64,000 bases of DNA. Origin: UBA6136 sp044351045 (GTDB lineage: Bacteria; Pseudomonadota; Gammaproteobacteria; Methylococcales; Methylococcaceae). Below, one piece after another: positions 28,229 to 35,869 of the stretch. A model generated the notes under the pieces. The model was not told where the DNA came from and searched no databases. It saw only the letters and a program-made list of their open reading frames with translations. The translations under genes were made by a program, and so were the position numbers. The DNA lies in contig JBILGM010000006.1 of NCBI GenBank assembly GCA_044351045.1, positions 13,869 through 77,868 on the forward strand, read 5' to 3'. Each line of letters opens with the position of its first letter. Position 1 is the first letter of the stretch.

Positions 28229-31200
28229 ATGAGCGCCCCCCGCTTCCTTCACCTGCGACTCCACACGGAGTATTCCCTGATCGACGGGCTGGTGGACGTC
28301 AAGGCGCTGGTGAAGCGCTGCGCCAGTCTCGGCATGCCGGCGGTCGCGGTCACCGACCACTCCAACTTTTTTGCCCTGGTCAAGTTTTTCAAGGCCGCCC
28401 AATCGGCCGGGATCAAGCCCATCGCCGGGGCAGATATCCTGCTCTTCAACGAAACGGAACCGACCGCTCCCTTTCCACTAACCCTGTTCGTACAGAATGA
28501 CACCGGCTACCGGACGCTCACGAGGCTGATTTCCCGTGCCTATCGCGAGAACCAGCACCAAGGTGTTCCACAGGTGATGGCAGACTGGCTGGAAGATCAC
28601 AACGAGGGGCTGATTGCTCTCTCCGGCGCTCGGAATGGGCAAATCGGGCGCGCCATACTGTCAGGCATTCCCGATGAAGCAAGACGACTATGTGAACACT
28701 GGGCCACGGTGTTCAAGGAACGCTTTTATCTGGAATTGCAGCGCACGGGCCGCCCCCAGGAAGAACCCTACATTGCCGGCGCAATTGAACTGGCGCTAGC
28801 TTTGGATCTACCCATAGTTGCCACCAATGATGTGCGCTTTCTGGCCAGTGAGGATTTCGAAGCTCATGAGGCACGGGTCTGCATCCATCAGGGTCGGGTG
28901 CTGGACGATTCCCGCCGTCCCCGCGATTACACCGATCAGCAGTTTTTCAAAAGCCCGGAGGACATGGGCGCGTTGTTTTACGATCTCCCCGAGGCACTGG
29001 AAAACAGCGTCGAGATTGCCAAACGCTGCAATCTGACGCTGACCCTGGGTGAGAACTTCCTGCCGAATTTCCCGGTGCCAGAAGGCATGACGACAGGCGA
29101 GTATTTCGCGGAGGAGTCGCGCAAGGGCCTGCAACAGCGAATCGCCATGCGCCCGCCTGTTGGCAAGGGTTCGGTCGATGAACGGACCCAGCGCTATCAG
29201 GAACGGCTGGAACTGGAAATTTCCGTCATCAACCAGATGGACTTCCCCGGCTACTTCCTGATCGTCGCCGATTTCATTCAATGGGCAAAAAATCAGGGCA
29301 TACCCGTGGGGCCGGGACGAGGTTCCGGCGCCGGGTCGCTAGTGGCCTATGCGTTAAAGATCACCGATCTTGACCCCATCGAATTCGAACTGCTTTTCGA
29401 GCGCTTTCTGAATCCCGAACGCGTCTCAATGCCCGACTTCGACGTCGACTTCTGCATGGAGCGTCGCGACGAAGTGATCGACTATGTCGCCAGAACATAC
29501 GGGCGCGATCGTGTTTCGCAGATCATCACCTATGGCAGCATGGCCGCCAAGGCGGTGGTGCGCGATGTCGGTCGGGTACTGGGGCATCCCTATGGGTTTG
29601 TCGACCGAATCGCCAAGCTGATTCCTTTCGAGCTGGGCATCACGCTCGACAAGGCGCTGCAGGACAGCGAGGACCTGAAAAAGCTTTACGAGTCGGATGA
29701 GGAGGTCCGCGCCCTCATCGACCTGGCCCAATCGCTGGAAGGCTTGACGCGCAATGCCGGCAAGCATGCGGGTGGTGTGGTCATTGCCCCTTCGGATCTG
29801 ACCGATTTCAGTCCGCTCTATTGCGAGGCCGGCGGCGACAATCTGGTGACTCAGTTCGACAAGGATGATGTCGAGGCCGTCGGCTTGGTCAAGTTCGATT
29901 TTCTGGGTCTACGGACGCTCACCATCATCGACTGGGCGCTAGAAACCATCAACCGACAGCGGACGGAAAAGGGCGAGAACGTCATCGATATCTCGCTGAT
30001 CCCGCTGAATGACCCACCCACCTACGAACTCCTGAAAAGTTGCCAGACCACCGCCGTCTTCCAGCTAGAATCCCGCGGCATGAAGGACCTCATCAAGCGG
30101 CTGCGACCCGACTGCTTTGAGGACATCATCGCGCTGGTGGCGTTGTTCCGGCCCGGTCCGCTGCAGTCCGGCATGGTCGACGATTACATCAACGTTAAGC
30201 ATGGCAAGCAGAAGGCCGAGTTCCCGCATCCCATCCTGGAACCTATCCTGAAGCCAACCAATGGCGTCATCGTTTACCAGGAACAGGTGATGAAAATCGC
30301 CCAGGATATGGCCGGCTACACGCTGGGCGGCGCCGACCTGTTGCGCCGCGCCATGGGCAAAAAGAAGCCCGAGGAAATGGCCAAGCAACGCGAGATTTTC
30401 GTCACCGGCGCAACGGGGCTGGGCATCGACGAAAAAATCTCCGGGTACATTTTCGACCTGATGGAAAAATTCGCCGGCTATGGCTTCAACAAGTCGCACT
30501 CGGCGGCCTACGCGCTGGTGTCTTACCAGACTGCCTGGCTCAAGGCGCACTTCCCGTCCGCCTTCATAGCGGCGGTGTTGTCATCGGATATGGACAAGAC
30601 CGACAAGGTGGTGGTGTTCATCGAAGAATGCCGACAGATGAAGCTGGCGATTCTTCCGCCCGACATCAATCGTTCGGAATTCCGCTTCACCGCCCTCGAT
30701 AACGGATCCATTCAATATGGGCTCGGTGCCATCAAGGGCGTGGGCGAAAGCGCCATCAATGAAATTCTCGAGGAACGCCGGAAGCATGGAGCTTTCGCCG
30801 ATCTGCGCGACCTGTGTCGCCGCATTGACACTCGCAAGGCCAATCGGCGCGTGCTGGAGGCCCTGATTCGAGCCGGGGCTCTGGACAGCATGAATGCCAA
30901 TCGCGCGCACCACATGGCCGAATTGACCGACGCGCTCAAAGCCGCCGAGCAGCACGGCGCCATGGCCGCCTCGGGGCAGGACGATCTTTTCGGACTACTG
31001 GACATGCCGGCGCCGGAAACCGACCACCCCGGCAAACCCCAGGTCGAACCATGGTCAGAGGAGGATCGGCTCAATCACGAAAAGGCCACCTTGGGGCTGT
31101 ACCTCACCGGCCATCCCATCGGCCGCTTTGAGGGCGACATCGTCCATTTCATCACCGATCGGCTGGGTCCGCTGGCCGAGCGGCACGATCGCAACGGCAA

Positions 31201-31753
31201 TCCTGAAGGGACTTATGGTCGTCGCCAGGAAGTCAGGGCCGTGGTCGCCGGACTGGTGGTGGAACTTCGCACCAAGCAGAATAAGAACGGCAAGCGGATG
31301 GGCTTTGCCACGCTGGATGACCGCACGGGTAGACTGGAAGTCGCCGTGTTTTCGGAAGCCTTCGACAAGTTTCGCGAATACCTCGTCAAGGACACCCTAC
31401 TGGTCGCCGAAGGCAATCTCAGCTGGGATGACTTCGCCGGTCAACTGCGGCTCAGCGCCGATAATCTGATGAGCATGGAACAGGCAAGGGTGGCATTTGC
31501 CAAGCGATTGACGCTTTACCGGGGGGCGACCGGGTCTGAGGAATACACCCCATCTTTATGGGCAGAAAAACTTCAGCAGACGCTCTCCCCTTTCCGGGGC
31601 GGGCACTGTCCGGTCTTTATCGAATACCAGACCCCGGGCGCCCAGGGCCTCATTCAGTTTGGCGAACTGTGGCAGATTCGCCCCGAGGAAACGTTATTGG
31701 GACAACTCAGATCGCTCTTGGGCGACGAGAGTGTCATCCTGCAATACAGCTGA
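28229..31753 (+). CDS. dnaE: DNA polymerase III alpha subunit
   Basis: A 1174-residue replicative polymerase. The N-terminal PHP domain has LHTEYSLIDGLVDV, AVTDHSNFFALVKF and a later EAHEARVCIHQGRVL. The C-family polymerase core has the PGRGSGAGSLVAYAL loop and the catalytic PDFDVDF. The finger and helix-hairpin-helix parts follow (KKKPEEMAKQREIFVTGA, GVGESAINEI) and an OB domain is near the C-terminus. Length and order match E. coli DnaE. An in-frame TTG lies at 28226. It is the last gene of the plus-strand run and is separated from rfbD by only 22 bases, an uncommon neighbour for dnaE. Confidence 0.98.
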   Translation: MSAPRFLHLRLHTEYSLIDGLVDVKALVKRCASLGMPAVAVTDHSNFFALVKFFKAAQSAGIKPIAGADILLFNETEPTAPFPLTLFVQNDTGYRTLTRLISRAYRENQHQGVPQVMADWLEDHNEGLIALSGARNGQIGRAILSGIPDEARRLCEHWATVFKERFYLELQRTGRPQEEPYIAGAIELALALDLPIVATNDVRFLASEDFEAHEARVCIHQGRVLDDSRRPRDYTDQQFFKSPEDMGALFYDLPEALENSVEIAKRCNLTLTLGENFLPNFPVPEGMTTGEYFAEESRKGLQQRIAMRPPVGKGSVDERTQRYQERLELEISVINQMDFPGYFLIVADFIQWAKNQGIPVGPGRGSGAGSLVAYALKITDLDPIEFELLFERFLNPERVSMPDFDVDFCMERRDEVIDYVARTYGRDRVSQIITYGSMAAKAVVRDVGRVLGHPYGFVDRIAKLIPFELGITLDKALQDSEDLKKLYESDEEVRALIDLAQSLEGLTRNAGKHAGGVVIAPSDLTDFSPLYCEAGGDNLVTQFDKDDVEAVGLVKFDFLGLRTLTIIDWALETINRQRTEKGENVIDISLIPLNDPPTYELLKSCQTTAVFQLESRGMKDLIKRLRPDCFEDIIALVALFRPGPLQSGMVDDYINVKHGKQKAEFPHPILEPILKPTNGVIVYQEQVMKIAQDMAGYTLGGADLLRRAMGKKKPEEMAKQREIFVTGATGLGIDEKISGYIFDLMEKFAGYGFNKSHSAAYALVSYQTAWLKAHFPSAFIAAVLSSDMDKTDKVVVFIEECRQMKLAILPPDINRSEFRFTALDNGSIQYGLGAIKGVGESAINEILEERRKHGAFADLRDLCRRIDTRKANRRVLEALIRAGALDSMNANRAHHMAELTDALKAAEQHGAMAASGQDDLFGLLDMPAPETDHPGKPQVEPWSEEDRLNHEKATLGLYLTGHPIGRFEGDIVHFITDRLGPLAERHDRNGNPEGTYGRRQEVRAVVAGLVVELRTKQNKNGKRMGFATLDDRTGRLEVAVFSEAFDKFREYLVKDTLLVAEGNLSWDDFAGQLRLSADNLMSMEQARVAFAKRLTLYRGATGSEEYTPSLWAEKLQQTLSPFRGGHCPVFIEYQTPGAQGLIQFGELWQIRPEETLLGQLRSLLGDESVILQYS

Positions 31754-31816
31754 CCGGATTCTCACGGCCATCAGGCGATTGGTCTGGTCACGCTACTGAC
31801 AACTTTACGGCTTGCC

Positions 31817-31846
31817 CGAACGCCTTCCCTCATTAGCAGGCGTTCG
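31817..31846. terminator. Hairpin between dnaE and a converging lipoprotein gene
   Basis: A perfect 9-base inverted repeat (31817-31825 and 31838-31846) with a 12-base loop in the gap between two convergent genes. No clear T run is present, so it may be only part of a terminator. Confidence 0.5.
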
Positions 31847-31864
31847 ACGCATTCACGACCCCTG

Positions 31865-32434
31865 TCATTTGGTGCTGGTAGTGGTTGTCGTTTTAGTCGT
31901 CGTGGTCTTGGTCGCCGAACTTTTGGTAGGGGCGGCCTTCGTTGGGCCGGCCTTGGCGGCAGTGCCCCCCGCCATGCGGATGGACGTGTTACAGGTTTCT
32001 CGCAATTTTTGCTTTTCCGTCTTGTAGGCATCAAAGGCTACGTCACCCCTGTCAGCACGTTCCGCCAAGGCAAGCAGCTTGTCCGCACAGTCAGAAATAA
32101 TCACTTGTTGCTTGGCGGTGAACTGGCTCATTGAGCCCGTCGCTGAATCATTAACGCATTGCTGACGCAGGGCCAGCCCTCCAACAACCACTGGAAACTT
32201 GTTGCTGCACTGCTCCTTGTTCAACGGTGCCGCACTCTTTTCTGCTGAATCCTCGGCGGTAGATTCTGCAAGGGTTGCTTTATTAATTTCAATCGCTGCT
32301 GGTTCATTGACTGTCTTTACCGGTTGCGCCGTGACTGGCGCTTCAGCCGGCGCTGTCACCATGGCCGGCCAATCGATGCTAGCACAACCCATAAAACCAA
32401 ATCCCATCACCACAAATGCAAGTCCAAGCTTCAT
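31865..32434 (-). CDS. Lipoprotein with Thr/Lys-rich C-terminal tail
   Basis: 189 residues. The start at 32434 follows GGAGGTGG, a good ribosome site, and gives a lipoprotein signal ending FMGC. The next 60 residues are Ala/Pro/Glu-rich and look disordered. A helical region with two Cys pairs follows (EQCSNKFPVVV, RQQCVNDS, SDCADKL and RETCNTSI), then a low-complexity tail of Lys and Thr ending TSTK. I do not recognise the family. The tail comes from an ACN-repeat-like run of Thr codons, which could vary in length between strains. Confidence 0.72.
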   Translation of the reverse strand: MKLGLAFVVMGFGFMGCASIDWPAMVTAPAEAPVTAQPVKTVNEPAAIEINKATLAESTAEDSAEKSAAPLNKEQCSNKFPVVVGGLALRQQCVNDSATGSMSQFTAKQQVIISDCADKLLALAERADRGDVAFDAYKTEKQKLRETCNTSIRMAGGTAAKAGPTKAAPTKSSATKTTTTKTTTTTSTK

Positions 32435-32700
32435 TTCCACCTCCAAACCCCGCGCGATTTTAAGAACAGCCATACCCAGGAATTGACCGGGATTTATCCC
32501 AGTTAAAAGTGCCTCCCTGAAAACAAGGCCCTGTTAACCTCATTCACAGCGTTATTTTACATTCACGATCACAGCGCAAAGCTCTTGCTGGGATCCAACC
32601 CCACAGCAGCGGCCCCACCCCTTTTTCAATGGCGTGGCTACTCACACAGCGAACGGGCTGCTAAAGTTGCCCTCACAATAAAAAACCTTCGGTAACCGCC

Positions 32701-32895
32701 ATGACATCAGTCCCCAATCACTCCGCATTAACGCAGTGGCTCGACGACCTCTATGATCTCACCTTTGACTGGCTCGATCGCTACATAGACAGCTGGCTCA
32801 AACGAGTGGGCTTCAGTTATGGCGACCAGCGCATTGTCGTGCCCCGCTGGATGATTTTGATGGTGCTGATTGGCCTCATGATGGCGTTCGGCTAA
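32701..32895 (+). CDS. Small single-span membrane protein
   Basis: 64 residues: a hydrophilic, Asp/Trp-rich amphipathic N-terminal part (residues 1-45) followed by a single hydrophobic segment near the C-terminus (RWMILMVLIGLMMAFG). The predicted orientation is a tail-anchored protein. There is no recognisable family and no strong ribosome site (CGGTAACCGCC). It is convergent with the TMEM175-like gene. Coding status rests on the clear domain layout and codon use only. Confidence 0.55.
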   Translation: MTSVPNHSALTQWLDDLYDLTFDWLDRYIDSWLKRVGFSYGDQRIVVPRWMILMVLIGLMMAFG

Positions 32896-32927
32896 CCCTT
32901 CCATCGGGTTGTTGATCGCCTTTCAAA

Positions 32928-33557
32928 CTAGACCGGCAGTGACCACCGCCCAACTCCTGCCATCAGGACGGCCGTAAAGGCGTTGACCACATAAACCAGG
33001 TAGGCCAGGTGCGGGCTGTAAAGGGAAATCAGAATACCCAGCAGATAAACAAGGGGTGCCATCCATAGGCGAAACCTGAGATTTCTCAAGAATCGCTGAT
33101 CAAGTTCAGCCCTAATCAAGGCGGGGTCGTGAATGGCGCGGAGCCAGCATCCCGACAAAGAGGCAAAGATCAGGATCATGTTGGCCCCATAGATGATCTC
33201 CCCCATCGCGTACTGGTGATGCTCCCCCAAAATCGCCGCCGAAAATGGCAGCAGGCTGACCCAGAACAAAAAGTTCATGTTCAGCCACATAAATCGCAAA
33301 TCAATCACTGCGACCTTGTGCATCAGAAGATGCTGGGCCACCCAAAATCTTGCCGCCACCGCAAAACTGATGATGTAGCTGACAATCTTGGGCCAAAGCG
33401 CCAGCAGAACGCCGTGCAACTGATGGGCAGACTTGGCGCCAAGCACATCACTGGTGATCAAATTCAGCACCAGCAGTGTCATGACAATGGAAAAAACACC
33501 ATCACTGAGTGATTGAAGGCGACCCTTGTCGAAATGTGCATCCTTCTTCTCCAGCAT
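32928..33557 (-). CDS. TMEM175-family (DUF1211) channel-like membrane protein
   Basis: 209 residues with about six membrane segments and the RxxxxSDGVFSIVMTLLVLNL motif at the first one. This is the signature of the DUF1211/TMEM175 family, whose bacterial members form potassium channels. The usual Phe before Ser-Asp-Gly is Leu here. The start at 33557 follows GGAGGAG at good spacing; an ORF start at 33611 is possible. It faces the small ORF at 33747-33881 in the same direction. Confidence 0.82.
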   Translation of the reverse strand: MLEKKDAHFDKGRLQSLSDGVFSIVMTLLVLNLITSDVLGAKSAHQLHGVLLALWPKIVSYIISFAVAARFWVAQHLLMHKVAVIDLRFMWLNMNFLFWVSLLPFSAAILGEHHQYAMGEIIYGANMILIFASLSGCWLRAIHDPALIRAELDQRFLRNLRFRLWMAPLVYLLGILISLYSPHLAYLVYVVNAFTAVLMAGVGRWSLPV

Positions 33558-33650
33558 GCCTGAGATCTCCTCCAGAAATGAAGGCCCAATCATAGCCTGA
33601 TGCGCCATCATAGAGACCGACGCCCAGTCGGTTGGTTTACATTACCTCGC

Positions 33651-33881
33651 TCAGGACAGCATCGAACAAATCAAAACGGTCCAAGGCATCACACTCGCGC
33701 CTAATTTACGGAAGGTTTCCATGACCTCGCGATAAAGTGCATGCTGTCAATGGTGGCATTTTTCATCACACTCTTCTCTTTGGCGCGCATGTTTTCGGGC
33801 GAGCACAGTGCTCCAATCGAGCAGCCCGTTGGTCAGTTCGCGGTAGTGATACCCCTCTAAATTGATCCCCAGCACACCCAT
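33651..33881 (-). pseudogene. Candidate small gene with an in-frame TGA
   Basis: This gap of 342 bases (33558-33899) has one candidate gene, below 60 codons and on the minus strand. From ATG at 33881 the frame reads 44 residues (MGVLGINLEGYHYRELTNGL and on to CDEKCHH) with a coding-like codon choice, then TGA at 33747-33749. The same frame stays open for 31 more codons (QHALYREVMETFRKLGASV and on) to a second TGA at 33651. AAGG lies shortly before the ATG. The extended product of 75 residues plus the TGA could be a gene with a nonsense mutation, or two unrelated stretches. I do not recognise it. Confidence 0.35.
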
Positions 33882-33899
33882 TCACCTTCAGTGACCATC

Positions 33900-34376
33900 A
33901 TGAAAAAAATACTCTTCAATGCCTTAGCCGTCCTGTTGTTGATCGAGGAGTGGCTATGGGATGTCCTGGTAAAACTGGGCACCCGCCTGTCCGTGTTGCT
34001 TCATCTGCTAAAGTTCGATCACTGGTTACTGACGGCGAGCCCCCCCATCGCCATGACCGCGTTCTTGATGCCTATCCTGTTGATCGCGCCCGTCAAGTTG
34101 ATCGCGTTCTGGCTGATTGCGAACGGCCACCTGTTCAAAGGAATTGGTCTGCTGCTAGCGACCAAGTTATGCGCCACCCTGCTCATCTCTCACATCTTCT
34201 CGCTAACCCGCGACAAGTTGATGAGCTTCACCTGGTTTGCCTTTCTCTACACAACGATCACCTGCTGGTTGGAATGGGCCCACGGGCGGCTCAGGGAAAC
34301 CCAGATTTATGTAAAAGCCATCGAAATGAAGAAGCTGGCCGTCACCGCACTTAATGAGTGGTTCAGCCGCGCTTGA
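33900..34376 (+). CDS. Polytopic membrane protein, unknown function
   Basis: 158 residues with about three or four hydrophobic segments (ALAVLLLIEEWLWDVL near the N-terminus, then about residues 48-75, 82-105 and 110-125) and a basic, amphipathic C-terminal helix. An in-frame GTG at 33891 is possible, but ATG at 33900 gives a better membrane start. I do not recognise the family. It is divergent from the small ORF at 33881 and convergent with the Nudix gene. Confidence 0.65.
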   Translation: MKKILFNALAVLLLIEEWLWDVLVKLGTRLSVLLHLLKFDHWLLTASPPIAMTAFLMPILLIAPVKLIAFWLIANGHLFKGIGLLLATKLCATLLISHIFSLTRDKLMSFTWFAFLYTTITCWLEWAHGRLRETQIYVKAIEMKKLAVTALNEWFSRA

Positions 34377-34414
34377 AACCAGACGGCTCCTTTTGACTCG
34401 AGGCTAAAGGCACA

Positions 34415-34966
34415 TCAAGCCCGTTTTTTTAGCGTTTCCAGCAGAACCTCGAATGCTCTGCGCGTCGAGGCAAATGCAAACTGGTCCGGATTTAGCTGAT
34501 AGGGGTCAACCAGTACGGCCTCTGCCACATCGTCCGCTGCCCGCAACTTTTCTCGATCCACCAGTTCACAGACAAAGAACATATCGGCCGTCTTGTAAGG
34601 AATACCGGCATAGTGGTAATCATTGGGCGCACTCATGAGATAACGCAAATCGGACACCTCGACCGACAACTCCTCGGCGATTTCCCGCCGCAGTCCATCT
34701 TCCACACTTTCATCAAACTCGATGAATCCTCCCGGGACATCCCATAGCCCCTTGCCGGGTTCATCAGCCCGGACGCATAACAGCAGCTGATCATTCACGA
34801 AAACGAATGCCCCGGCTGCAGTGGCGGTGTTGAAGAAAAACCGTAAGCCACAATGTGAACACCTTAACTGACGATTCCCCTCGATGGAGGGTTCCGGTGA
34901 GGCGCAACAGGGACAATATCGGAAAGTCTGCCTCAAGCCCTGAGGCTCTTTTACCGGCTCAGTCAT
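34415..34966 (-). CDS. Nudix hydrolase with N-terminal zinc ribbon
   Basis: 183 residues. The N-terminal CPCC and CSHC (residues 18-40) form a zinc-ribbon-like motif, as in NADH pyrophosphatase relatives. The Nudix box is GGFIEFDESVEDGLRREIAEELSVE, which keeps the G-x5-E-x7-R-E-U-x-E-E metal-binding core; the terminal Gly is replaced by Ser. It probably hydrolyses a nucleoside diphosphate derivative, but the substrate cannot be read from sequence. Confidence 0.88.
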   Translation of the reverse strand: MTEPVKEPQGLRQTFRYCPCCASPEPSIEGNRQLRCSHCGLRFFFNTATAAGAFVFVNDQLLLCVRADEPGKGLWDVPGGFIEFDESVEDGLRREIAEELSVEVSDLRYLMSAPNDYHYAGIPYKTADMFFVCELVDREKLRAADDVAEAVLVDPYQLNPDQFAFASTRRAFEVLLETLKKRA

Positions 34967-35091
34967 GGATGATGTCCGGAAAAAACGGGCTCTGCAGAAC
35001 AGCTCGCCCCAACATTATCGGCCCTTTTGAACCATATGATCGTATTTTAAGGTGCATATGATGGCTTATCGGTTGATTTGGACTTCACTTC

Positions 35092-35781
35092 ATGCTCTAC
35101 TGGTTTCGACAGAAAACTTTTCTGGGTGCAACTTACCTCCCCTCACTTACACAAGTGCGTGATTTGAAGACTTTCGAAAAATTAATGCTGGAAAACAAGA
35201 GCTGGGCTCACGACAAAGTTGCAAGCGACCCAGACTTTTTTTCACGTTTGGCTGACGACCAAAACCCTGAAGTGTTGTGGATTGGCTGCTCCGACAGCCG
35301 AGTGCCCGCCGAGATCATTATCAATGCGCAACCCGGCGAAATGTTCGTCCACCGGAATATTTCCAATCAGGTCATCACCACCGACTTCAACAGCCTGAGC
35401 GTGTTGGAGTACTTGGTGGACGTCCTCAAAGTCAAGCATGTGATCGTTTGTGGCCGCTTCAACTGCGGCGGCATTCGGACCGCGCTAAGGAAACAGAATC
35501 CCAAGCTACTGATGGTCAACAAATGGTTGAAACACATCAAGGATGTTCACCGCATACACCAGGCCCAACTGGACTCATTGGGATCTGAAGACGAACAGGT
35601 AGCCCGACTGGTCGAGCTTAATGTGATTGAACAGATCTACAACCTGGCTCATACCTCCATCATCCAGAGCGCATGGAAAAGCAAAAGTCGTCCTACCCTC
35701 CATGGCTGGGTCTACGGGCTCACCAATGGAATCATCAAGGAACTGATCAGCCTGACACCCGGCATATCAATATTCATTTGA
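35092..35781 (+). CDS. Beta-class carbonic anhydrase with the zinc-binding His replaced by Arg
   Basis: A 229-residue protein that belongs clearly to the beta carbonic anhydrases: WIGCSDSRVPAE (Cys66, Asp68, Arg70), RNISNQV, and VLKVKHVIVCGRFNCGG. In active enzymes the last segment reads CGHxxCGG and its His is a zinc ligand together with two Cys. Here that His is Arg122 (codon CGC at 35455-35457), while Cys66 and Cys125 remain. Loss of this ligand should impair or abolish zinc binding, unless the metal is held in another way. The gene precedes a SulP anion transporter by 88 bases, the arrangement of bicarbonate uptake units. A sequencing error or a single-base mutation (CAC to CGC) would also explain it. 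Confidence 0.9.
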   Translation: MLYWFRQKTFLGATYLPSLTQVRDLKTFEKLMLENKSWAHDKVASDPDFFSRLADDQNPEVLWIGCSDSRVPAEIIINAQPGEMFVHRNISNQVITTDFNSLSVLEYLVDVLKVKHVIVCGRFNCGGIRTALRKQNPKLLMVNKWLKHIKDVHRIHQAQLDSLGSEDEQVARLVELNVIEQIYNLAHTSIIQSAWKSKSRPTLHGWVYGLTNGIIKELISLTPGISIFI

Positions 35782-35869
35782 CAACTGAGTACAACTTTTT
35801 GGCAACCGAACAGTGCCCCCCCGACAGCAATTTTTTCTTAACTTTCTCCCCTAAAACTGCAGGCAGACA

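Noticed and set aside
35033..35060. Two CATATGAT copies before the carbonic anhydrase-like gene as an operator
   Set aside because: Only eight bases are repeated and no regulator gene is nearby.
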